DNA from: Neoceratodus forsteri
Lineage: Eukaryota; Chordata; Ceratodontiformes; Ceratodontidae
NCBI GenBank assembly: GCA_016271365.2
Contig: CM057459.1
Coordinates: 489,441,501-489,505,500 of the forward strand
DNA length: 64,000 nt
Reading direction: 5' to 3'
Shown: in pieces, positions 55,511 through 64,000 of the stretch
How positions within the stretch are numbered: position 1 is the stretch's first letter
Layout: every line of letters begins with the position of its first letter
Notes under the pieces: generated by a model
Databases searched by the model: none
What the model was told of the DNA's origin: nothing
The model's input: the letters and a program-made list of their open reading frames with translations, nothing else
Program-made: the position numbers and the translations under genes

Positions 55511-56500
55511 ATGCCTAAGAAGCCCAAAAAGGGGGACATATCACTTGGCTCTGCTTTTTCTGTATCTAGGATGGCGACTACACAATCTGATATTGAGTCT
55601 AACAGCATAGGTCAGGATCTCTCAGAAATCAAGAAACTTATAACTAGCATTATTGAACAATTGTCTAGGATGAACCTAGCCTTGGATGCTATGAAGGGCA
55701 CTGTGGAAAGCCTAGGTACCCGCATCACAGAAGCAAAAGAGAGAGTGGACACACTGGAGGACTGGGCTCACCTGATGGAGCGCTGAGTTTCTACCCTCAA
55801 GAAAGAGATCCAGCAATTGTGGAATAAAGTGGATGGCCATGAAACTAGAAGTCAAAGCAACAACTTGCATCTATTTAGTTTTCTAGAGAAAGCTGAGGGA
55901 GCAGATATGATTAACTTTCTGCAAATCATTCTACTGTGGCTCCTTGAGCATTATTGGAACTATCCAGTGGAAATTGATCGAGTGAACCGGGTCGCCTTGG
56001 GCCCACCACCCAGAACACTCGCCTTCACCTGGTTGTATTTCATCTGTTACAGTTTCAGAACAGGGGAGGAGATTATTTTTCCAAAAACCAGGCAGAAGAA
56101 GGACTTGTTATGGCATGGAGTCAAATTAGCTATACAACCTGGCTACCCTAGGAGGGTGATAGACTATTAGAAGTCCTTTGATCGGGTGTGAGACTGATGA
56201 GAGAGCATGGAATGAAATTCACCCAGGTAGCCCCGGCAATGCTTCATGTCATGGTGGGAAAGACTGTAGATATGTTCATCAACCGTGCTGATGCCTGGCA
56301 TTTTATTTTGCAACATGGGGTACTGGTAAGCCTTTTGGAGCATAGAGATAGGGATGTTCCCCCGCCACTGTGGCAAGCACCGAACCATGGTCATTTGTTC
56401 CACACAGGGACTGGAAGTCAGGAAGCTGCTACATTCACTCTGGCCAGGGAATGCACTGAACCTATGGAGCTGACTCCTGGACAAGTGAGTTGAAGACCCA
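55511..56500 (+). pseudogene. L1/Tx1 ORF1 protein, broken
   Basis: ORF1 proteins coat the element's RNA. The start is the ATG at 55511 (MPKKPKKGD, a basic N-terminus). A coiled-coil-like heptad region follows, IKKLITSIIEQLSRMNLALD to VDTLEDWAHLMER, then a TGA at 55784-55786. The same frame continues LWNKVDGHETRSQSNNLHLF, matching the ENRSRRNNLRI start of the RRM-like domain, with EIDRVNRVALGPPPRTLAFT and WHGVKLAIQPGYPRRV. After a frameshift near 56175 the C-terminal domain reads REHGMKFTQVAPAMLHVMVG. The order matches L1-type ORF1. Confidence 0.75.
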
Positions 56501-57800
56501 GTGAGGACTCACTGCAGTACCAGTATCCTTCTTTCTGGTGATCTTCTTACTGGACTTTCTGCTGATGGACTGGCGGTAACACTGGTCATGGTCTGACTGG
56601 ATATTGGACACCCAATGACTGTCGGGGGTGACTTTTCTCTGTTTGGTGCAGGGTAACCGCCTTCCCCTCCAGCCTTTGCTTTCTTTTGGCTCATCTTTAT
56701 TGCCTATTGTAGCTTGGTATAGAGTTTTTTTCCTTGTTCTTGTAGTGCACTGTATTGTTATGAGTAATGTTTGGTACAGGGGTTGGATGGGGCAAGGGGG
56801 TGGTTTGTTGTATTTGTTGTTTACTGTAGTTGACCCTTTTCCTCAGTGGTTTGTCTTATGGGCTGATCTTTGTAATTACTGACTTAGTGGGATTGTCAGC
56901 TCCTACACTGCGGTTTCAGGATATTTTAATTTGGCTTCTTGAGGCTTCACTTTTATAACACTAGCATAGTGTAGGATCAGGTGGATTTCATCATCCAGGG
57001 CTGGTAGACTATGGCTGAAAAAGGGCAGGTTGTGTTTTTTTTTTTTTTTTAAATCTCTGAATGCTAAGCAGGCTTCGTTGTTTGGCCAGTTTTTCATTTT
57101 ATGCCCGGATTCTTAGAGGCGCAGTGAATCATTCCCGGATGACTTTGTGGGAGTTTTAAAATTATAGTATTATGCCTTGTGTTTTATTGGTACAGGGAAT
57201 TGTTTTGGAATCTCAAGTCAGCATTTAAGGAGTGTCAGCCTTCTTTTTGTGAGTATGAAATTTGAGGTATCTAGGCTGACTTGTTTTTGATAGTTCCTCA
57301 GGTGGCTCCCCACCCCCACTCCAATAAGTGGGCTCCCTGGCTGCTTCTGCTACCTGTTAGCTCTGTTAGGATACAGCACAGGTTTGGGGGCCTCTGTATC
57401 TTCGGTGATAGTCTCTGCCCTCTCACTTATTTCTAAGTTTGATGTCTACATGATGCAGCAGCTGGCAATACCACAGTTTACATGTGTATTTCTAATGCAC
57501 ATTTGAAGTTTTCTCTTTCCCATTTTACTATTTCCTATAGAGGAGTTTGTTGGGGTGGATACCATAAGCTTTCGGTAGGCAACAGCCCTGTGGCCACCAA
57601 GTCTTCTGCCATATGAGGATGGAGGTTATTAATGTTATGAGTTTTGTATATAGTTTCTCATACTGTGGGTTTGTTGACTTAGTTCTTCTCCAATCTTTGA
57701 CAATTGCATTTCTGGCTGTTCTTTTTCTCCAGAGTACTGGTTTCTTCATTTTGCTCATTCATGCCGGGGGGGGGGGGTCTTGGTTTTTCCAGCCTTCAAT
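56501..57800. other. L1/Tx1 inter-ORF region, unassigned
   Basis: No recognisable coding motif. It has a T15 run at 57035-57050 and a G-run at 57768-57777. It may contain undetected insertions because L1-type spacers are normally short. Confidence 0.4.
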
Positions 57801-60800
57801 ATGGCATATAAGGTAGTGTCATGGAATGTGCATGGGCTGAAAAACCCCATGAAGTGAAAGCGGGTTTTAACACATCTGAGGTGCTTGGTGGGGCAAATTA
57901 TCTTCCTGCAGGAGATCCATCTTATCAAAAAAGAAGAGGAGAAACTGAGTAAACTTTGGGATGGGCAAGTCTTTGGCTCCTCCTTTTCAACAAAAAAGTG
58001 AGGTGTGGCCAGTATTCAGTGATATGGGTGAGTGAAATTGAGTGACTCAATTTGAGCTACTCAATTTAACCGCCTGTGCAAAGAGCAAGTGTGAAAGTGT
58101 AGTGAACGGCGTACGAGTGAGTGGAAGTGACAATAACCATGATGGAAGAAGGGAGTGATGGTAGGAGGGAGTTCAAGTGAACTATGATATAGGATGTAGT
58201 TTGGCCAGGCAGTTCCCAGCTGGCCATCAGGTCCTGTGGAGACAATCTATGCTTCCTGTGCAAGAGGAGCTGTGTATGTATGTATGTATGCATGTATGTG
58301 ATAGTATTTGTTTTATTTTGTCTGTATTGGGCACTTATTTTTTTCTTTGTTACTTCCTCAGTCCCCTGCCCTCCTGGATGTAGTCCCCTCCATCTGCAGG
58401 TTGCCACCCCCGAATAGCCCCCTACCAAATTTTCCCCTGTACCCCAGTGGCAGCCCCCCTGGAGTTGATTATAATAAGAATGGGGGTGTGTGGAGCAGAG
58501 CCCCCCCGCATAAAAAGTTTTGTAGATATATGGGCCGCCGACAGAATAGTGCAGATCATCACTTTTTTTGTATCTGCTCTGGTGCAGATCGCTGTTCTTG
58601 CATTCAGCACTTTACACTCACTGATGTTTTGTTTGCCGTTTAATCCTCATTTATATCACATGGAACCAGTGTGACCATATTATGTCATCATATCATTAAC
58701 TGGGTGCCCGATCAAATTAAAAAAAATAAGGAAAGGCAGTGGATACTAGTCAAGGGAAGGCTGGATAGTCTGTCCTTAGATATAGGGCGGTTTATGCTCC
58801 CAATTCTGAGGCTCCCCATTTCTTCATTGCTCTATCCCAATCACTTTTGGATATGTACTTCCATGCAAAAGTAATTGGGGGAGACATGAACCAGGTGATT
58901 TAGCTGTTGTGTGATAAGAGTAGTACCCCTGCTAGACTGTCTACTCCAGGCAATAGAGCCCTTCCTCTCTGTTGAGGGACTATGGCTTCCAGGATGTCTG
59001 GAGACTAAAACACCCTGCTGGGCAGAACTATACATATTATTCTGCTTTGCATAATATGTAGAGTAGGATAGACATGATTTTTCCCTCTGGCTTTGTGGCT
59101 CAAGGGGCAGTTCAGTTGCCTATCAAGACAGCTTCATTTCCAATCACTTCCCAGTTACCTATACCTTCTCATCAAAGAACCTCCCGATAGGGACTAAGTG
59201 TTGACAGTGAAATGTTAGCCTTTGTAGGGAAGAGAACTTGAAATTATGGTTGGGCCAGGAGGTTAAGACATATTTGGACAGTAATTTGAATGTCAAGGTA
59301 GCAGATAAGTGGGCGTTGGAAGACTTGACGGCCTTTTTTCGTTGCCACATTATAGATGATGCTTCTATAACAAAAAAAAGAGCCAAGCTCAAAAGGGGCA
59401 GTCCTTGAAAAATCAGTTACTTGACCTACAGAAAAGACACAAAGAGGAGGATTGTTTTCCTACTCTATTCCAAGATATGTGGAGCCTGCAGCACAAACTT
59501 AACAGCCTGAACTCCTAACGAGCTGAATTTGCTCTTTATAAAACCAGGCATGCATTTTTTTTTGGGGGGGGGTAGGTAGTTTGCTGGCCTACTGTTCAAA
59601 GAAGTTGAGGAAGGAGGCAAAGATTCCCAGTGTCAGAAAGGGGGTCTGATACATTGAGGACTCCAGGGAAAGTGAATGCTGCCTTTCAGGAACTTTGTGA
59701 GTGGCTGTATACTTCCAGACTGACCCTAGAGGATCAGTCTTCTTCACACTTCACTGACTTCCTAGAATCTCTTAACCTCCCCCATATTTCAGAGGACAAG
59801 TGCCATACTTTGGAGGGACCAGTTACAAACAGCTATAAGTCTGCTCCCCAGTGGAAAAGCAACACGCCCCGATGGCTTTCCAATTGAGATTTATAAACTT
59901 CTCTAGGATTTGCTTAACCCACTATTAGTTTCCACCTTTCAAGAGGCATGGTCAGCTGTATCCCTTCTGGGGTCCACGATGGATGCCATCATTTCTTTTC
60001 TTCCCAAAAAGGGGAAGGATTCCTATCAGTGTTCCAGCTACCACCCTATCTCTCTCTTCTAAATGTGGGCTGTACGATTTTGACCAAGGTGCTAGCCCTG
60101 AAATTGAACAAGGTCCTGCCACTTTTAGTCCACCCTGACCAAGTCAGGTTTGTGGCAGGAAGAGATGCAGTGGACCACATTAGGAGACTGGTCAGCCTGA
60201 TGTGGGCTACAGAATCCTCTCTGGACCCCATAGCAGCTGTTGCACTCGATACGTAGAAAGCAATTGACTCAGTTGAATGTTTTCTCTGTTTACTATGTTG
60301 CTGGCCTTCAGCCTTGGTGACACCTTTTTTAGATGGGTTTATAGCATTTATTCAGCACCACAGGCCTCAGTCCTTACAAATGGGTGCCTTTTATCCAGCT
60401 TCCTACTAGGCAAAGACACCAGGCAGGGTTGTCCCCTATCCCCAGCCTTATTTGTACTGGCTATTGAGCCATTGGCTCAAAAACTGTGGGACACCCTGAG
60501 CATTCAAAGGATTAGTCTGGAAACATCAGCATATAAAACTGTGCTTTTCGTGGATGATATTTTGCTCACTATTACAAAGCATGTGCAATCCCCACCCGCT
60601 CTAATTGGTTTACTTGACCAGTTTGGGGGGTACTTCAGGTTTAAGAAATAACTGGTGCAAGAATGAGGTCTTGGACCTGAATTTGCAAAGCTCCCTGTCT
60701 TCTCTGCAAGGTACAGTGCTTTCATGGACAACTTACCACATACAATACCTGGGTATCCTTATTTCCCCCTTCCAGTGAAAGAAATGGGTTTCTTTAAATT

Positions 60801-62250
60801 TTTCCTCCTTGTTGGTTACCTTGAAGGAGGACATGGATAGGTGAAAGCACCTTCATCTATCTCTGTAGGGGGAAATCCCAATCTTTGTATATGATGGTCC
60901 TCCTGAAAGTTTCATACCTCCTCCACTATTTATCGCTTTCTATAAAAGAAACTTTTTGGAAGTCTCTGGATAAACTCATTAGAGGTTTCTTTTGGGAGGG
61001 GGGTAAGCCCAGGATATCCCTGTTTTGACTGATGGCCCTATGGTCAAAAAGGATATTTTGAACCCCCTGGTTCAAGGGTTGCTATCTGGCAGTGGGCTTT
61101 TGCCAGATTTGGATGTGGCTGAATGTCAATCAACGTCGGAGGACAGCCAGGTGGATTGAAATTGAAGAGTATCTGATTCAAGGAGTAGTGCCGATATTAT
61201 CCTTTGGGATCCCTCTGAAGTTATTCATAGTTACTCCATCCATGCCTATGTTCTGGGCACATGGAAGGAGCTACGAAAAATTAATTCCCCATGCAGGTTC
61301 CCCAGCATTGTTGGCCACTATGATGTAACCCCAAATTATCAATGGGAGGTAAGCCACTTTTTTGGTGGGAATGGGCAGTGAGTGGCCTCTCTCACATTGC
61401 AAACCTTTTCCATTTAGAAATTACTTTGTTTAAAGAATCTGCTACCCTCAAGGTGCAGGCTTTCTTACAGAAATCCCATATGTGGAGGTACAGTCAGCTT
61501 CGTCACCTTATATCTTCTTGTACGGACACCCAACTTCATTTACCAGTGAGAGGAGTCTGGGATGATATTCTTGGGTTGGCAGGTGGGGGTTGACTTTTTA
61601 ACAAGTTGCAGAAAATAGGCCAAATTTACAACAGGCTCCTGCAGGGATATTCCCCCCTCAATGAGCACACTGAAAAGTAGGTGGGAAAAGCAGCTTGGAC
61701 ATCAACTCTCAGATGGAGATTGGGCCTGTTGTTGGTCCAGTGCCTATGGACTATGTCATGATGTGGGGGGGGACAACTTATACAATTAAAACATTACATT
61801 TATGGTAAAGCACACCTGCTCAATTAAAAAACATGAGCCTAGTCACCACGTCTGACTGTTGGAGATGCCACCAATCCAAGGGAACCTTGTTGCATATTAT
61901 TTAGACTTGTCCTAAATTGTCGGGTTGATGGCACCAGCTGCAGGATAGAATGTCTGAAATTATGCAGTGTCAGGTCCCTATGGGTGCATCTTTTCTGGTT
62001 TGGGGCAATACCAATAAGCTCCTGGTTCAACATAAGTCGCATCATCTGTGGTTCGTGGCAACTATAATAGAAGCTAACCATCTGGAAATGGAGATCAGAG
62101 GAAATCCTAACCATAGATAACTAGGAAGATAGCATGCATAGGCTGGTGGGTCTGGGCCATCCCCCTTTCTGGTGGCTGATAAAACTGCCCTCTGTGAGAA
62201 AGTATGGGGACCTTACCTTTCTGGCTCTCCGCATGACCACATCAGTTGAG
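57801..62250 (+). pseudogene. L1/Tx1 ORF2 (endonuclease, RT, Cys-rich end), broken
   Basis: ORF2 nicks target DNA and reverse-transcribes the RNA. The start ATG at 57801 leads into VVSWNVHGLKNPM, then IIFLQEIHL, the Asn and Glu boxes of the AP-type endonuclease. A dispersed repeat (58015-58685) splits this domain; it resumes near 58690 with IKKNKERQWILVKGRLDSL. The RT shows PDGFPIEIYKLL (about 59870), SSYHPISLF (60035), RQGCPLSPALFVLAIEPLAQ (about 60425) and VLFVDDILL (60541-60567) with both catalytic Asp. The C-terminus shows CWRC and GTLLHII (about 61860-61905) and VWGPYLSGSPHDHI (about 62205). More than twenty stops and shifts exist. Confidence 0.8.
58015..58685 (+). repeat. ~650 bp dispersed repeat, copy 2, inside the L1/Tx1 endonuclease
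   Basis: It is colinear with copy 1 (54780-55420). It starts GTGAGTGAAATTGAGTGACT, contains CCCTGGAGTTGATTATAATA and GGAGCAGAGCCCCCC, and ends ACATGGAACCAGTG. A GTAT run lies at 58272-58300. Endonuclease residues are interrupted at GVASIQ (about 58015) and resume at about 58690. No convincing target duplication was found. Confidence 0.55.
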
Positions 62251-62483
62251 TAAGGAGCAATTTCTTTCCCCTTCTTGTGCCTTTTTCTGGTAGCTGTACA
62301 AGGATCTGTGAGTGGGAAATCTTTCTGCCCTCTACCCTCTCGCATCAGAAGAAACACCAAAAGGACTCAGCACTCAGTATCAGGAAACATCCTTAGACAA
62401 AGTCATTCTATTTTCATTTTAGTTAATTGTGCAAAAGGACATCAAAGGACAGATAGCCAGTGTAGCCAATAGAGGCTACCTCT

Positions 62484-62530
62484 AACCAACGAATGTTTCA
62501 CACTCCTTTGAGTGCTTTTTCAAGGTGTAG
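62484..62530 (-). ncRNA. Hammerhead-like hairpin, degenerate
   Basis: Read on the minus strand: CTTGAAAAA, then a hairpin GCACTC-AAAG-GAGTGT, then GAAA and CATTCG. Penelope-like elements are known to carry hammerhead ribozymes with a CUGAUGA core, stem II and GAAA. Stem II and GAAA are in place, but CUGAUGA is replaced by CTTGAAA, so self-cleavage is not expected for this copy. Confidence 0.3.
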
Positions 62531-63324
62531 TGCACCCCCTAGTGTTTTACTTTTATATCATACACATCAATTAAACAATTATAAAACAACATGAAGAATG
62601 CCTACAAGTTACAATTGGTTAACTCCACATACTTTGGATCAATGCCTATCCAAGCACTCACAGGGCACGCACTTTTTTACTTGTATACAAAACTAGCTGA
62701 TTAGCTTTTGTTTGTTTTCATATAGTGTGTCCTGTGTTATCTCTTATATGACATACTCTAATTATGATCAATATCTATGTTACTTTTTAAGATATATCAG
62801 TTTTTAACTTAAGTAGTAACAGTGGGATGGGTACTTGTATTATTCGAATGTATCCATTTTAACACTTTATGTGTGTGGGATTAGAGACGGGAAACTTTTC
62901 TAAGAGCTGTACTTATGTTACATCTTTTATGTTCTTCTATTAAACATTTCTAAAAGATGCATCTGTGTTGCTCTTCTTTTGAACATCATAAAAATACCCT
63001 CTTGGACATCCAACATTGTACATTCATAACTGCCTTCAACTAAAACATTCCTACATAGTCCAAGCAGGGGTATGTTACAAATTACTATACTCACTCTGTT
63101 TTAAGCTATTCCATAGCTCCTTAAAAAAGGGGGGTACAGAAAAAAATCTTAGGATCTTCACTATTGTTTCTCCTTAAAACACCATTAAGGTATACAGTTC
63201 TGAATATTCACAGCAGTGCATTCACAAGTACTTCCTAAAAAAATATATATACAATAGAAGCACAAAACACTCCTATTAGGTAAGATAGAAGGAAGCCATT
63301 CTAGGAGATATTGTTGGATCAGTA

Positions 63325-63800
63325 CAAAAGCTTCACTAGTTCTATCTGATCATTGATACCAGGCCAATCCATAGCACCCAAATGGTAAATCCAACATGCT
63401 TTCCTTCTGGCCAATTTGGCCTCAATATCACCTCCCCTTGATCCTGTCTATACTTTGTCAATACCTACAAACATAGGATTATATTGTGCCCCATTGTAGG
63501 AATGATTTATATGCATAGCTAAAGCATATTTCTAATTTCTGTTTTCTATTTCTTGCATATGTTCCCTTATTCTTTCTTTTAACTTATGATTAGTTTAGCT
63601 CACATAAAAAAATCCAACAAGAGCACACAGCTAAGTATATACATTTTGTGAATCACAAGTTATAGAACTAAAAATGTTATATTCTTTACCATCCCTAGGA
63701 TCTAAAAAAGTCTGAGTTTTTTTCAAGACTTTGCAATATTTATAGCATCCACAGTGGGTGCAACATGGATTTGGAGGTGGAAAGAAAGGGTCCTTTTTCA
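63325..63800 (-). pseudogene. GIY-YIG endonuclease of Penelope-like element, inactive
   Basis: This nuclease domain follows the RT in Penelope-like elements. In one minus-strand frame: QTFLDPRDGKEYNI, NVYT-stop-LCALVGFFYVS (the GIY...YVG region with Gly to Ser), LKERIREHMQEIENRN (Arg-containing helix), MFVGIDKV, SRGGDIEAKLARRKACWIYH and PGINDQIEL. The catalytic Glu expected in RRExxWI is Lys. Four in-frame stops occur (two in the GIY-YIG motif region), yet no frameshift is needed over about 150 codons. Confidence 0.75.
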
Positions 63801-64000
63801 TTATCAGCTATAAACGGTGTACTAACACATCCATGATATTTCGTGCTCTCCTATAAGTTATTCTATGTGGTATATCATAAATTTCTCTTAACTCTGGCTC
63901 TGCTTTTATAATTTCCCAATTTTTCTTTATTATGTTACTAATAGCACTAGCATCACTGGAAAAAGTTGTTACAAAATTTAGACCTGTATATTACTCAATA

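Larger units (their letters stand above)
55430..62310 (+). mobile_element. L1/Tx1-clade LINE, near full length, decayed
   Basis: A two-ORF LINE: ORF1 (coiled coil plus RNA-binding domain) at 55511-56500, a spacer, and ORF2 (endonuclease, RT, C-terminal Cys-rich region) at 57801-62250. A ~670 bp repeat interrupts the endonuclease. The spacer of about 1.3 kb between the ORFs is longer than usual and may hold undetected insertions. Both ORFs are full of stops and shifts. The 3' end is unclear; no A-tail was found. Confidence 0.8.
62470..64000 (-). mobile_element. Penelope-like element, 3' half
   Basis: The minus strand enters from the right window edge. It gives NIIKKNWEIIKAEPELREIY (about 63930), ITYRRARNIMDVLVHRL, a Cys-rich PCCTHCGCYKYC (about 63765), then the GIY-YIG endonuclease. 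The 3' UTR (63320 to about 62470) is AT-rich with the hammerhead-like hairpin near its end. The RT should lie beyond 64000. The boundary with the L1/Tx1 3' end between 62310 and 62480 is not defined. Confidence 0.75.

Noticed and set aside
54780..58685. LTR retrotransposon bounded by the two ~650 bp copies
   Set aside because: The sequence between them is the 5' half of an L1/Tx1 LINE that continues past copy 2, so copy 2 is an insertion and not a terminal repeat.
1..64000. CRISPR arrays, prokaryotic operons, riboswitches
   Set aside because: Codon use, repeats and LINE/SINE content are eukaryotic; tandem repeats present lack CRISPR spacing.

Overview
This window looks like intergenic DNA from a large, repeat-rich vertebrate genome. 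I found no convincing host gene, RNA gene of the host, bacterial operon or CRISPR array. Nearly everything recognisable is a transposable element or a repeat. The mix (CR1 LINEs with a TTTCTATG-type 3' tail, L2-type LINEs, an L1/Tx1-clade LINE, an RTE-like LINE, a Penelope-like element, an Ngaro/DIRS-type tyrosine-recombinase retrotransposon, hAT, palindromic non-autonomous DNA elements, tRNA-derived SINEs) fits an amphibian best. A caecilian is my guess, from the style of the CR1 tails and the lack of genes; this is inference and not proven.

Layout. 1-3.6 kb: CR1 and L2 fragments, a short minisatellite, a ~0.5 kb inverted-repeat element and a LINE tail. 3.7-13.3 kb: a foldback element abutting an almost complete but decayed Ngaro-type retrotransposon. 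Its order is A1 repeat, long leader with an internal duplication and a nested L1/Tx1 copy, gag-like region with zinc knuckle, reverse transcriptase, RNase H, tyrosine recombinase, SGNH hydrolase, then B1-A2-B2 repeats. 13.3-20 kb: mostly unassigned, with a CR1 tail, a TG microsatellite and small hairpin repeats. 20-25 kb: a hAT transposase pseudogene bounded by two head-to-head CR1 copies. 25-33 kb: palindromic DNA elements and AT-rich repeats. 33.5-37.6 kb: a BED-finger remnant, a long CR1 copy and an L2 3' end. 37.7-43.6 kb: a 1.7 kb element with perfect terminal repeats sitting in an AT-rich satellite, an L2 RT piece and a second palindromic element. 44-53 kb: four CR1 copies (one carrying a 507 bp A-tailed insertion), a minisatellite, a hAT-like non-autonomous element, a GATA array and a tRNA-SINE. 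53-62.3 kb: an RTE-like LINE, then a nearly full-length L1/Tx1 LINE, each next to or interrupted by one copy of a ~650 bp dispersed repeat. 62.5-64 kb: the 3' half of a Penelope-like element on the minus strand, running off the window.

How the parts relate. All coding remnants belong to autonomous mobile elements and are broken by stops and frameshifts. The best candidates for closer study are the Ngaro-type element, whose hydrolase keeps its catalytic motifs while its polymerase and recombinase have lost theirs at CpG positions; a set of non-autonomous palindromic elements that share GATATTCAAA ends and one tandem-repeat module; and a hammerhead-like hairpin near the 3' end of the Penelope-like element.
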